Assembly (NCBI GenBank): GCA_002438345.1
Contig: DJUJ01000066.1
Location: 1 to 9,091, forward strand
Origin: Paenibacillus sp. UBA6285
GTDB taxonomy: Bacteria; Bacillota; Bacilli; Paenibacillales; Paenibacillaceae
Direction of reading: 5' to 3'
DNA length: 9,091 bases
A program made the position numbers and the translations under genes. A model generated the notes under the pieces. The model was not told the DNA's origin. It ran no database searches and saw only the letters and a program-made list of their open reading frames with translations. Positions 1 through 6,884 of this stretch are shown here, in pieces (the first letter of the stretch is position 1; each line of letters opens with the position of its first letter).

Positions 1-299
1 ATATTGATATCGATAATATCAGCATTGGTCTCTTTATCAACCACTTTTGCCGCTTGCACCAGTGACTCTCTATCTCCACCAAAAATCTGCAAACTAAGCG
101 GTTTTTCCCGTTCGTCCACAAACAACATTTCGCGAGTACGCGTATTTCCGTGAATAATAGCCTTGTCGCTTACCATTTCCGCACAGACTAGACCTGTACC
201 AAACTCTTTAGCGATTAGACGAAAAGCCGGATTGCACACACCAGCCATAGGTGCCAGAACAACCTGATTCTTCATCTCGATGTCGCCAATCTTCAGCAT
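1..299 (-). CDS. dusB: tRNA-dihydrouridine synthase DusB, N-terminal part (3' end beyond the window)
   Basis: FMN-dependent enzyme that reduces uridine to dihydrouridine in tRNA with NADPH. I translated the open frame from the ATG at 297-299 to the left edge: about 99 codons without a stop, starting MLKIGDIEMKNQVVLAPMAG. The APMAGVCNPAFR stretch (about residues 16-27) is the family's FMN-binding start of the TIM barrel. CAEMVSDKAI, LSLQIFGGD and a terminal DIIDIN follow; the last is the beginning of the DINxGCP motif, cut by the window edge. The catalytic Cys and the C-terminal helical domain lie outside. The start is set by AAGGAAGT (307-314) seven bases upstream. It is the last visible gene of the folate operon, 41 bases after the XRE regulator, in the same relation as in Bacillus subtilis (yacF/dusB). 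Family assignment is firm; subfamily DusB rests on this context and the N-terminal sequence. Confidence 0.93.
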   Translation of the reverse strand, partial: MLKIGDIEMKNQVVLAPMAGVCNPAFRLIAKEFGTGLVCAEMVSDKAIIHGNTRTREMLFVDEREKPLSLQIFGGDRESLVQAAKVVDKETNADIIDIN

Positions 300-306
300 T
301 CGTATC

Positions 307-314
307 ACTTCCTT
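307..314 (-). promoter_or_regulatory. Shine-Dalgarno site of dusB
   Basis: AAGGAAGT on the minus strand, seven bases before the dusB ATG. It fixes the start of this partial gene. The surrounding 41-base gap to the regulator gene is AT-rich and shows no terminator, so dusB is probably co-transcribed with the folate genes. Confidence 0.7.
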
Positions 315-340
315 TATTCCTATATTGTATTAATTTAATA

Positions 341-550
341 TTATGAGTTAGGGTTTACCAATTCTTCAGTTGTAACCCCTAGAACATTCGCAATTTTATC
401 TAAAATTTGATCTTCCAAACGTCTGTTGCCCCTCTCGACTGTGCCAAGCACAGCCAAGGAAATTCCAGTCAGATCCGCAAGTTCCTGTTGAGTATACCCT
501 TTTAACTTGCGGAATGCCCTGACCCTCCGCCCCATACGCTTGTTGTCCAC
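341..550 (-). CDS. yazB: Small XRE-family helix-turn-helix regulator, YazB-like
   Basis: A 69-residue protein that is almost entirely one Cro/C1-type helix-turn-helix domain (about residues 7-64). The core reads GYTQQELADLTGISLAVLG (recognition helix pair, about 18-36), followed by ERGNRR and the last helix around IANVLGV. There is no second domain for ligand sensing or oligomerisation. The start is GTG at 548-550, preceded by AAGGAAGG (560-567) nine bases upstream; an in-frame ATG at codon 6 is an alternative. It lies between folK and dusB as yazB does in B. subtilis and has the same length as I recall for that protein. Its first 49 bases overlap the end of folK in another frame, which implies coupled translation. 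It is probably a DNA-binding protein, but its target is unknown; control of this operon is only a guess. Confidence 0.9.
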   Translation of the reverse strand: MDNKRMGRRVRAFRKLKGYTQQELADLTGISLAVLGTVERGNRRLEDQILDKIANVLGVTTEELVNPNS

Positions 551-1068
551 AACCGAATTCCTTCCTTCCCGTCTATGTCTTGAAGCGCTGCTGTAATCAA
601 CTTACGGAGCCCGGAGGACTGTTCATCCTGTGGAACGATATCACTGAGTGGAAGCATTACAAATGCACGCTCTAGCATACGTGGATGCGGTAACGTTAAA
701 TGCGGCGTATCTAGTGTCTGGCCCTCTACCCACAATAAATCTAGATCCACCGTTCTCGGTCCATAGCGGATATCCCGGATACGACCCAGCTGCGTTTCGA
801 TCCCCAGCATTACTTCCAGCAAGGTCTCTGGCGCAAGCGTCGTGCGTAAAGCTGCTGCCATATTGAGAAACTGCGGCTGATCTAAATAACCTACTGGCTC
901 TGTCTCGTAGACTTTGGAGCAGCGAACTACCGATATTTGATCATGATTATTCAGTCTGTTCAAAGCCTCTGACAGCGTGCCCTCACGGTCGCCCAAATTA
1001 GCCCCTAAAGCAATATAAGCCTCTGATTCTTCAGAGGTGGAATGTATATTCATGGACTTTGTTCTCAC
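502..1068 (-). CDS. folK: 2-amino-4-hydroxy-6-hydroxymethyldihydropteridine pyrophosphokinase (HPPK)
   Basis: Transfers pyrophosphate from ATP to 6-hydroxymethyl-7,8-dihydropterin, giving the substrate of FolP; cytosolic. The 188-residue product shows the HPPK landmarks in order: YIALGANLGDREG (18-30), KVYETEPVGYLDQPQFLN (52-69), and the signature RYGPRTVDLDLL (101-112) with the two magnesium-binding Asp residues (108, 110), then LPHPRMLERAFV (127-138). The GTG start overlaps the folB stop as GTGA (1065-1068). No strong ribosome site precedes it, so the ATG six codons in (1051-1053) is an alternative start. The protein is some 20 residues longer than the usual 160-170. The excess is an N-terminal Ser/Glu-rich stretch and a low-complexity tail, TTSVWGGGSGHSAS, whose coding sequence overlaps the start of the XRE gene. 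Function is clear; only the ends are uncertain. Confidence 0.95.
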   Translation of the reverse strand: MRTKSMNIHSTSEESEAYIALGANLGDREGTLSEALNRLNNHDQISVVRCSKVYETEPVGYLDQPQFLNMAAALRTTLAPETLLEVMLGIETQLGRIRDIRYGPRTVDLDLLWVEGQTLDTPHLTLPHPRMLERAFVMLPLSDIVPQDEQSSGLRKLITAALQDIDGKEGIRLWTTSVWGGGSGHSAS

Positions 1069-1427
1069 TTTCTAGTTCTGCGCAGCTCTACAGTCACTCC
1101 CTGAAAATGAATGTCGAATGGCGGATGCGGTTTAGTTACCTTTACCGTCACTGCATTGATAATATTATAAGTGTCCAGTACGGAGGATGCAATATATTCC
1201 GCCAAAGCTTCGATCAACTTAAAAGACTTTATTTCGACAATATTTTTGACCAGTTCATGCACTTCGGCATAATTCACGGTTTGGTTCAGGTCATCATTCT
1301 TGCCCGCTTCCTGCAGATCAAGCTCTAGCTCCAAATCAATGTAAAAACGTTGACCTAGCTTACGCTCTTCTTCAAACACACCATGATATCCGTAATATTC
1401 CATTCGGTGCAGCGTCATTTTATCCAT
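1065..1427 (-). CDS. folB: Dihydroneopterin aldolase
   Basis: Cleaves 7,8-dihydroneopterin to 6-hydroxymethyl-7,8-dihydropterin and glycolaldehyde. The 120-residue length is typical. By comparison with the Staphylococcus aureus enzyme as I remember it, the catalytic residues are present: Glu21 in YYGYHGVFEEE, Tyr53 in TVNYAEVH, Glu73 in LIEALAEYIA (pterin anchor) and Lys99 in VTKPHPPF. The product forms octamers in the family. The ATG at 1425-1427 follows a GGGCGGG-type ribosome site seven bases away; a second ATG lies at codon 4. It starts 30 bases after the folP stop and its TGA overlaps the folK GTG by four bases. Order folP-folB-folK matches B. subtilis. Confidence 0.97.
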   Translation of the reverse strand: MDKMTLHRMEYYGYHGVFEEERKLGQRFYIDLELELDLQEAGKNDDLNQTVNYAEVHELVKNIVEIKSFKLIEALAEYIASSVLDTYNIINAVTVKVTKPHPPFDIHFQGVTVELRRTRK

Positions 1428-1457
1428 TTTTAAACCCGCCCTTTTTGTAAAATATCT

Positions 1458-2315
1458 TTATTCACGCACCACTGGAGGAGCAGCATACAACATCGAGTCA
1501 CACATCTTGACCGTTCGGTTAATTAGAGATACATCATGCACACGTACGATCTGGCAGCCCTGAGCAATACCAAAGGCTACTGTAGCTGCGGTACCTTCCA
1601 CAACATCATCAGAGGGTAAATCAAGCACCGTCCGGATAAATTTTTTGCGTGAAGTCGCCAGTAACAGTGGATAGCCAAACTCAGTCAACCCGTCCAAAAG
1701 CATCATTGCCTGCAAATTTTCATTAAAATCCTTAGCAAAGCCTATCCCTGGATCCAAGATGATATTGGCTGGCTTCACTCCTGCGGCTAAAGCAAGATCA
1801 ATACTTTCCTTAAGATCTACCGACATATCCGCACTTAGATTGGTATACTCACGGTCCTGTCGGTTATGCATCAAAATAATGGGACAGTCCGCAGCTGCTG
1901 CCACTGCCGCCATTTCTGGATCAGCCTTACAACCCCATATATCATTAATGATATGAGCACCGGCAGCAATAGCTTGGCGTGCCACTTCAGCTTTGTAGGT
2001 ATCTATAGATAACGGAATATGCGGTGCCGCTCGATGAATACTCTCGATGACAGGCAATACACGAGCTAATTCCTCTTCAAGCCCCACCGGTTTATGACCA
2101 GGACGGGTAGATTCTCCACCAATATCTATAATATCAGCACCGTCAGCATCCATACGTAACGCATGTTCTACTGCTTTGTCCGGATCATCCCAAAGTCCTC
2201 CATCTGAAAAAGAATCAGGGGTTACATTCAGGATGCCCATAATCAGCGTTCGATTTCCCAATTGCAAATCTGTATTTCCACAGCGGTACGTCCGCTTGAA
2301 TATGACTGGTCTCAT
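1458..2315 (-). CDS. folP: Dihydropteroate synthase (sulfonamide target)
   Basis: Condenses 6-hydroxymethyl-dihydropterin pyrophosphate with p-aminobenzoate to 7,8-dihydropteroate. The 285-residue TIM-barrel protein carries both family signatures: ILNVTPDSFSDGG (28-40) and DIGGESTRPG (64-73). Further active-site pieces are SIDTY with Asp105, NDIWG with Asn124, LDPGIGFAK with Asp188, SRKKF with Lys225, and VRVHD with Arg258 and His260. The first flexible loop after NVTPDSFSDGG has no insertion of the type linked to sulfonamide-resistant Sul enzymes, so a drug-sensitive chromosomal enzyme is expected (inference). The ATG overlaps the pabC stop as ATGA (2312-2315), so translation is probably coupled. 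The gene is called sul in B. subtilis. Confidence 0.98.
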   Translation of the reverse strand: MRPVIFKRTYRCGNTDLQLGNRTLIMGILNVTPDSFSDGGLWDDPDKAVEHALRMDADGADIIDIGGESTRPGHKPVGLEEELARVLPVIESIHRAAPHIPLSIDTYKAEVARQAIAAGAHIINDIWGCKADPEMAAVAAAADCPIILMHNRQDREYTNLSADMSVDLKESIDLALAAGVKPANIILDPGIGFAKDFNENLQAMMLLDGLTEFGYPLLLATSRKKFIRTVLDLPSDDVVEGTAATVAFGIAQGCQIVRVHDVSLINRTVKMCDSMLYAAPPVVRE

Positions 2316-3193
2316 TTCGATATTCCCGTCCTTTCTCTATATGATGAGATCAAATCTGAAGTTATTCTGCCGCAAAGGTCATCGCTTATAGTGAATCTTT
2401 TATCGTTTTGCAACAGTGTAGTAACAGGGACAATTTCTTGGACCGAATTGGTAAGGAACACTTCATCCGCGGCTTTCAACTGCTCCCACCGGTATGCGCC
2501 TTCCTCTACTCTAATCCCAGTGCTGCGAGCTAGCTCCATTACCATTTCCCGGGTAATTCCTGGGAGAATTCCTGTGGAAATATCCGGAGTGTGGAGAATA
2601 TTATTTTTTATAAAAAAGATATTGCTGACAATGCCCTCTGCTATGATTTCTTGTGCAGTCAACATCAGTCCTTCAGCACCATTCGCCGCAGAGGCATAAC
2701 CTCTAAGCTCACGCTTGGCCAAAACATTATTCATATAATGCAGCGACTTGAATCGCACTGCTCCCTCTGGAGTATTACGCCGCAAGGACAACAGCTGTAG
2801 CTCTTTACCTTCACTGTATAACTTATCGGGTACTTTCGGCAGCGCTTTGATGTACAGCAAATGATTGGGTTCATGATAATCGCCCGCCGGTAATCCGAGA
2901 ATATCCTCGCCGGCTGTTACGGTATAACGTATATAGGCTTCCTTTAATTCATTTTTGTCCATAACACGCTGAATCCAGTCCTGCAGATGTTCAACTTCCT
3001 GCTCAAATGGAATGCCAAGCTCCCTGCACCCCTCTGCCATACGCTTCAAATGACGTTCCAGCAGAAAAGGCACTCCATCATACGTCCGAAAGGTCTCGAA
3101 CAATCCTATACCGTATAAAAAGCCGTGATCCAGGGCGGAAACCACGGCTTGTCGTGCATCAATGACACCATTGTTAAATCCTATATATTTCAT
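2312..3193 (-). CDS. pabC: Aminodeoxychorismate lyase (PLP fold-type IV)
   Basis: Splits 4-amino-4-deoxychorismate into p-aminobenzoate and pyruvate. The 293-residue product is a class IV aminotransferase-fold protein. It has [15 protein letters not shown] (22-36), the PLP Schiff-base lysine Lys149 in [25 protein letters not shown] (186-194) with the conserved Glu and Asn of the fold, and TGILPGITR (207-215), which holds the PLP phosphate. The same fold occurs in D-amino-acid and branched-chain aminotransferases. The choice of lyase rests mainly on the position between pabA and folP plus the [13 protein letters not shown] stretch. Its ATG overlaps the pabA stop and its TGA overlaps the folP start, each as ATGA. 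Confidence 0.95.
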   Translation of the reverse strand: MKYIGFNNGVIDARQAVVSALDHGFLYGIGLFETFRTYDGVPFLLERHLKRMAEGCRELGIPFEQEVEHLQDWIQRVMDKNELKEAYIRYTVTAGEDILGLPAGDYHEPNHLLYIKALPKVPDKLYSEGKELQLLSLRRNTPEGAVRFKSLHYMNNVLAKRELRGYASAANGAEGLMLTAQEIIAEGIVSNIFFIKNNILHTPDISTGILPGITREMVMELARSTGIRVEEGAYRWEQLKAADEVFLTNSVQEIVPVTTLLQNDKRFTISDDLCGRITSDLISSYRERTGISK

Positions 3194-3771
3194 GCCGTTT
3201 CTCCGGCTCTCCGTTTCAAGAAATTACGCAACATCGTATGACCATGATCCGTAATAATCGACTCTGGGTGGAATTGCACACCTTCGATAGGGTATTCTTT
3301 ATGACGCAGTGCCATAATCTCCCCTTCTTCGGTCTCCGCTGTAATCTCCAGACAATCCGGCAGACTCTCACGTTCTACAATCAAAGAATGATATCGAGTT
3401 GCTGTAAAAGGAGACTCCAGACCTTCAAAAACCGACGTACCTTTGTGATGAATCGGGGATGTCTTTCCATGCATCAAACGCTCTGCACGAATAACATTGC
3501 CACCAAATGCTTGTCCAATCGCCTGATGTCCAAGACATACGCCGAAGATCGGAATAATGCCTTTGAAATGATGCAACAATTCCAAACTTATCCCCGCTTC
3601 ATTAGGTGTACATGGACCTGGAGAAATTAGAATATGGTCAGGAGCCATCTTTTCAATCTCTTCAATGGTAATTTCATCGTTGCGGTGTACCTTAACCTCT
3701 TCCCCAAGTTCACCCAAATACTGTACGAGGTTATACGTAAAGGAATCATAATTATCGATGACCAAGATCAC
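3190..3771 (-). CDS. pabA: Aminodeoxychorismate synthase glutamine amidotransferase subunit
   Basis: Class I glutamine amidotransferase that supplies ammonia to PabB. The 193-residue protein opens with [18 protein letters not shown] and has the oxyanion loop [11 protein letters not shown] (50-60). The nucleophile is Cys79 in [11 protein letters not shown], and the catalytic His168 and Glu170 lie in VQFHPES, so the triad is complete. In B. subtilis the counterpart is amphibolic and also serves anthranilate synthase; whether that holds here depends on whether the genome has a separate trpG. The start is GTG (3769-3771), with AGGGGGAG about seven bases before it, and overlaps the pabB TGA as GTGA. 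I looked for spaced GAG/UAG triplets of a TRAP site around the ribosome site and saw no series. Confidence 0.97.
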   Translation of the reverse strand: MILVIDNYDSFTYNLVQYLGELGEEVKVHRNDEITIEEIEKMAPDHILISPGPCTPNEAGISLELLHHFKGIIPIFGVCLGHQAIGQAFGGNVIRAERLMHGKTSPIHHKGTSVFEGLESPFTATRYHSLIVERESLPDCLEITAETEEGEIMALRHKEYPIEGVQFHPESIITDHGHTMLRNFLKRRAGETA

Positions 3772-5369
3772 AGTGTTTCTCCCCCTTCGGCGCCGCTGAT
3801 AGTTTGGGATTCCTGCTGTAATTCACTACAGAGTACTGCCTTCACTACCGCTTTGGCTTTATTGTGGCATTCACGGTATTCACGGTATGGATCAGAGTCG
3901 ATCACGATGCCCGCACCTGTCTGAATATATCCGACTCCATCCTTTACAGCCAGTGTTCTTATAATAATATTTAATTCCATATTTCCGTTATAGTCAATAA
4001 AGCCCATGGATCCTGTATATGGTCCACGCCGAACCGGCTCCAGTTCTTCGATGATTTCCATTGTTCTTACTTTGGGCGCACCTGTAATCGTCCCACCTGG
4101 GAACAAGGCTGCGATAACAGCGTAAGCATCCTTATCCGGTGCGACTCGGCCCTCTACCTGCGAAACGAGATGCATCACATGAGAGTAGCGCTCCACCGTC
4201 ATCAGCTCAGGCACGCTGACGGACCCATATGCAGCGACACGCCCGATGTCGTTGCGCTCCAGATCGACAAGCATGATATGCTCGGCGATCTCCTTCTCGC
4301 TCCCGCGAAGCTCCGCCTCCATGGCGGCATCCTCCGCGGGAGTCAGGCCTCGACGCCGGGTGCCGGCGATTGGCCGAGCGCTCACTTTGTCCCCATGCAG
4401 CTTGACGAGCAGCTCCGGTGAAGCGCTGGACAGCGCGAAGCCGGGCGACCGCAAGAGCCCCATGTACGGGGACGGATTGAGCTTGCGCAGCCAATCGTAA
4501 ACCGCCTCCGGCGAGGACTTCAGCTGCGCCTCCTGGCGCAGCGAGAGATTCACTTGGAATACATCGCCTTGGCGGATGTATTCCTGAACGTCCAGCACGG
4601 CCTGCTGAAATTTTTCAGGCGAGAAAGCTGAGGTCATGCCCGGCCACTCTCCTGATGAGTCTGTGAGGGCTTCAATGCTGCCTGTGGCCTCTTCGTTCAA
4701 TCCCGAAGCTGTGGATATCAACTGCCACTGCTCTACCATTCGCCCAGCCTGTTCTATAGCACCAAGATAAAGGTTCTGTAAATCCTCCATCACACATTCT
4801 GCTGGAACCGGAACGTGAACAGCACAATAAAGCACATGCTCTTCGTGATCATAAATCCATACCTCTTCCATCCTCATAAAAAGATAATCAGGAAAACAAG
4901 GATCATCTTGTGCAAGAGACGGCAAACGCTCCAATGAGCGAACCACATCGTACCCTAGAAATCCAATACATCCACCGGTATATGGAGGAATGCCCTGAAC
5001 GTTTAGACTTGGCGAGGTGAAGCCTGACATCCATTGCTGCAGCAGTTCCAGCGGCTGTCCGAGCAGTGTTGTTACCTCATGTGTACCCTCATCAGCTGTC
5101 TGACCTAATGATTGGGGAGAAAGGCTAAATACCTCAGCGCTGTCCTCCTTGCCCTGCAAAATAGATACAGGGTTTAAACCTAAGTACGTATAGCGGCCAC
5201 CCTTGCCACTCTCCAACACTACGGAGTACTTAGAAGCTAATTCCCAGGCCTTCTTCCAATACGCGGGCAATCCTCCCGCGCACATGGGTGATGTTATAAT
5301 CAAGGGGAACATGCTCCAGTCTTCAGCTGCCCATTGTTCCCACTCATGCCATGTCGTTATGATTTCCAA
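3768..5369 (-). CDS. pabB: Aminodeoxychorismate synthase component I
   Basis: With PabA, converts chorismate and glutamine to 4-amino-4-deoxychorismate. I place the start at TTG 5367-5369 (533 residues), because AGGAGG (5376-5381) sits six bases before it. The longest frame starts at ATG 5414, but that reading places AGGAGG inside the coding sequence and takes in part of an intergenic repeat. The N-terminal domain carries [16 protein letters not shown], like the tryptophan-binding LLES region of TrpE-type proteins. The chorismate-binding domain follows: [70 protein letters not shown], and [16 protein letters not shown]. The PIAGT motif has Ala (335 in this numbering) where E. coli PabB has a catalytic Lys; TrpE also has Ala. 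Context with pabA/pabC/folP supports PabB over TrpE. Bases about 4140-4680 are distinctly GC-rich. Confidence 0.93.
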   Translation of the reverse strand: MEIITTWHEWEQWAAEDWSMFPLIITSPMCAGGLPAYWKKAWELASKYSVVLESGKGGRYTYLGLNPVSILQGKEDSAEVFSLSPQSLGQTADEGTHEVTTLLGQPLELLQQWMSGFTSPSLNVQGIPPYTGGCIGFLGYDVVRSLERLPSLAQDDPCFPDYLFMRMEEVWIYDHEEHVLYCAVHVPVPAECVMEDLQNLYLGAIEQAGRMVEQWQLISTASGLNEEATGSIEALTDSSGEWPGMTSAFSPEKFQQAVLDVQEYIRQGDVFQVNLSLRQEAQLKSSPEAVYDWLRKLNPSPYMGLLRSPGFALSSASPELLVKLHGDKVSARPIAGTRRRGLTPAEDAAMEAELRGSEKEIAEHIMLVDLERNDIGRVAAYGSVSVPELMTVERYSHVMHLVSQVEGRVAPDKDAYAVIAALFPGGTITGAPKVRTMEIIEELEPVRRGPYTGSMGFIDYNGNMELNIIIRTLAVKDGVGYIQTGAGIVIDSDPYREYRECHNKAKAVVKAVLCSELQQESQTISGAEGGETL

Positions 5370-5375
5370 AGCCAT

Positions 5376-5381
5376 CCTCCT
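5376..5381 (-). promoter_or_regulatory. Shine-Dalgarno AGGAGG that sets the pabB start
   Basis: Perfect AGGAGG on the minus strand. The ATG directly abutting it (5373-5375) is too close to be used. The TTG at 5367-5369 has the ideal six-base spacing and begins [13 protein letters not shown]. This argues that pabB starts with TTG and is 15 codons shorter than the longest open frame. Confidence 0.75.
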
Positions 5382-5415
5382 AAAAGTTTTGTCTGGAATT
5401 ATCTTACAGTACATT

Positions 5416-5464
5416 CATCGGGACAAAACTTACTTCGTAAGCGTATGCCTAGTTTTATGAAGCA
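5416..5464. repeat. Palindromic intergenic repeat, copy 1
   Basis: Forty-nine bases that recur 67 bases further on at 5483-5531. The core 5425-5464 differs from copy 2 at only four positions, all transitions; the outer nine bases differ at three. The unit is internally symmetric: AAAACT (5425-5430) and AGTTTT (5451-5456) pair as outer arms around CTTCGTAAG. It reaches into the upstream part of the longest pabB frame, which supports the shorter pabB start. No transposase gene lies nearby. Confidence 0.8.
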
Positions 5465-5482
5465 AATACTTCTCTGAACTTA

Positions 5483-5531
5483 CATCGCAATAAAACTCGC
5501 TTCGTAAGCGTATGCTTGGTTTTATGAAGCA
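5483..5531. repeat. Palindromic intergenic repeat, copy 2
   Basis: Second copy of the unit at 5416-5464. Here the inner stem is better, CGCTT-CGT-AAGCG (5499-5511), with outer arms AAAACT and GGTTTT (one G-T pair). The same strand can instead fold AAGC-GTAT-GCTT, so two hairpins compete. Both copies would be transcribed in the pabB leader if the promoter near 5570-5599 is used. It looks like a short dispersed, non-autonomous repeat of the REP/MITE kind, but only these two copies are visible here. Confidence 0.8.
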
Positions 5532-5730
5532 TTCCCTTATTTTTAATCATCAGTAGTATATTGCCTGTCAGTATACTGTACTTAAGGCATTATTGAAAAG
5601 CCCCCAGCTATAGGAAATTATTATGACGTTTCAGTTCTCAGTAAAAACCATAGCATTTTTCAAAAATAATAAATTATCACGTTTAGGTCTCCGTATATGC
5701 ACAGAACCTTTTGCCCTCTTGATCAACGAA
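5532..5730. other. Non-coding interval between the cysK terminator and the repeat pair
   Basis: AT-rich spacer with no supportable gene on either strand. It holds the proposed pabB promoter (5570-5599), a second TATACT (5555-5560) without a matching -35, the perfect palindrome CAGTATACTG (5569-5578) over the -10 region, and an AT dyad ATTTTT-C-AAAAAT (5655-5667). I recognise no riboswitch or T-box consensus. Confidence 0.6.
5570..5599 (-). promoter_or_regulatory. Candidate sigma-A promoter of the pab/fol operon
   Basis: On the minus strand TTTTCA (5594-5599) and TATACT (5570-5575) are 18 bases apart, matching the -35 consensus at four of six and the -10 at five of six positions. The -10 lies within the palindrome CAGTATACTG. 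Use of this promoter would give a leader of about 190 bases containing both repeat copies. It is the best pair I found in the gap, but it was located by eye. Confidence 0.4.
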
Positions 5731-5772
5731 AAGAGTCTCCATCACCACCAGAAAAGTGGTATGAAGACTCTT
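5731..5772 (-). terminator. Rho-independent terminator after cysK
   Basis: Stem of about 17 pairs: on the minus strand AAGAGTCTTCATACCAC pairs with GTGGTGATGGAGACTCTT, with one G-T pair, one bulged G and a seven-base loop. A short T run (TTTT, then CG) follows. It begins 25 bases after the cysK stop. It should separate cysK transcription from the pab/fol operon, although the T tract is weak and read-through is possible. Confidence 0.72.
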
Positions 5773-5796
5773 GTAAAATTACGTTATTAAAAACAA

Positions 5797-6735
5797 TTAC
5801 GCTTCGAAATTGTAAAGTGGTGTGCTAAGGTAACGTTCACCATTACTTGGGATAATGACAACTACCTTTTTGCCAGGGCCCAAATCTTTTGCAACTTTAA
5901 GTGCTGCAAATACTGCTGCGCCTGAAGAAATACCAGACAAGACACCTTCTTCTTTAGCTACACGACGTGCAGTTTCGAATGCCTCATCGTTCTCAACATG
6001 GATGATCTCATCATAAATGTCTTGATTCAGGATCTCAGGAATGAAGTTAGCTCCGATACCCTGAATTTTGTGAGGACCTGGCTTGCCTCCTGCCAAGATT
6101 GGAGAAGCAGCAGGTTCCACAGCATAGATCTTCACGTCAGGATATTTGCTCTTCAGCACTTCGCCTGCACCAGTGATCGTTCCACCTGTTCCGATACCTG
6201 CAATAAAAGCATCCAGTGGGCCACCGATGGATTCAATAGCTTCAACGATTTCAGGTCCTGTAGTCTCACGGTGGATCTTCACGTTCGCTTTATTCTTGAA
6301 TTGCTCAGATGGGAAATAGCCTGGGTTCTCTTTCAGAATTTCCTCTGCTTTCTTAACCGCTCCATTCATGCCTTCCGATCCTGGGGTCAGAACCAATTCC
6401 GCTCCGTATGCACGAAGTAGATTGCGGCGTTCCAAGCTCATGGTTTCCGGCATTACGATTACTGCCTTATAACCCTTAGCTGCAGCTACAAGTGCCAATC
6501 CAATACCAGTGTTGCCACTAGTAGCTTCTACAATCGTGCCACCCGGTTTCAGAAGACCTTCACGTTCAGCTTCTTCCACAATGCTGATTGCAATACGGTC
6601 TTTCACGCTCGATCCCGGATTCTGATATTCCAATTTCAAATAAATATCTGCGGAGCCTTCCTGTGCCAGACGATTCAAACGAACGAGCGGAGTACCTCCG
6701 ATCAATTCTGTTACGTTGTTAACGACTTTAGCCAT
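5797..6735 (-). CDS. cysK: Cysteine synthase A (O-acetylserine sulfhydrylase)
   Basis: PLP enzyme that makes L-cysteine from O-acetylserine and sulfide; cytosolic. I start it at ATG 6733-6735 (312 residues, [18 protein letters not shown]), because AGGAGG (6745-6750) is nine bases upstream; a TTG at 6741 would be only three bases from it. Landmarks are the PLP lysine Lys45 in NPGSSVKDR, the substrate loop EATSGNTG (70-77), the phosphate-binding GTGGT (182-186) and SGISSGAA near residue 265. Length is normal and there is no extra regulatory (CBS) domain, which argues against cystathionine beta-synthase. In B. subtilis CysK also acts with the CymR repressor. The gene has its own 165-base leader and a terminator, so it is probably separately controlled within the cluster. 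Confidence 0.97.
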   Translation of the reverse strand: MAKVVNNVTELIGGTPLVRLNRLAQEGSADIYLKLEYQNPGSSVKDRIAISIVEEAEREGLLKPGGTIVEATSGNTGIGLALVAAAKGYKAVIVMPETMSLERRNLLRAYGAELVLTPGSEGMNGAVKKAEEILKENPGYFPSEQFKNKANVKIHRETTGPEIVEAIESIGGPLDAFIAGIGTGGTITGAGEVLKSKYPDVKIYAVEPAASPILAGGKPGPHKIQGIGANFIPEILNQDIYDEIIHVENDEAFETARRVAKEEGVLSGISSGAAVFAALKVAKDLGPGKKVVVIIPSNGERYLSTPLYNFEA

Positions 6736-6805
6736 GAGCAAAAACCTCCTTAGAATGATAAATGCGATATAAGAACGTAAATTGTGACTTTACTTGTATG
6801 TGAGT

Positions 6806-6837
6806 CCCTATTACGCAGTTATTACTGCTATAAAGGG
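6806..6837 (-). other. Stem-loop in the cysK leader
   Basis: On the minus strand CCCTTTATAGCAGT and ACTGCGTAATAGGG form about 13 pairs around an AATA loop, including one G-T pair and one bulge on each side. The inner GCAGT/ACTGC and outer CCCT/AGGG arms are perfect. It lies about 55 bases before the cysK ribosome site and lacks a T tract, so a role in control or mRNA stability is more likely than termination. Confidence 0.5.
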
Positions 6838-6867
6838 ATGAAGATGATTGACCACCGTCAGTTATTT

Positions 6868-6884
6868 CCGACTAAAACGGTAGG
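6868..6884 (-). promoter_or_regulatory. Possible CymR-like operator upstream of cysK
   Basis: On the minus strand the imperfect dyad CCTAC-CGTTTTA-GTCGG (arms agree at four of five positions) overlaps a second symmetric element, TAAAAC-CTACC-GTTTTA (6873-6889). Sulfur-regulated cys genes of Bacillales carry CymR sites with roughly this kind of spaced dyad. I recall the consensus only loosely, so this is a suggestion from location and shape. Confidence 0.25.

Noticed and set aside
648..866. Plus-strand open frames throughout the window (for example this one opposite folK)
   Set aside because: Each lies opposite a well-supported minus-strand gene, has no family motif I recognise and no convincing ribosome site.
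1428..1457. Possible break of the operon between folP and folB
   Set aside because: The 30-base gap holds only the folB ribosome site and no stem-loop or promoter pair, so co-transcription is likely.
3772..3850. TRAP-binding site at pabA, as known for trpG in B. subtilis
   Set aside because: I looked for a series of GAG/UAG triplets with two- or three-base spacing near the pabA ribosome site and found only isolated ones.
4207..4500. Long open frames on both strands inside pabB
   Set aside because: They lie in the GC-rich island where stop codons are rare, have no recognisable domain or ribosome site, and the pabB frame through them is intact with all motifs.
3768..5369. Reading this gene as trpE because of PIAGT and the LES region
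   Set aside because: Synteny with pabA, pabC, folP, folB and folK and the absence of trp genes nearby favour PabB; I recall B. subtilis PabB sharing the motif.
5455..5532. A 25-codon open frame on the minus strand in the pabB leader (starts MLHKTKHTLTKR), as a possible leader peptide
   Set aside because: It consists almost wholly of the repeat units, lacks a properly spaced ribosome site, and its composition follows from the palindromes. I treat it as chance.
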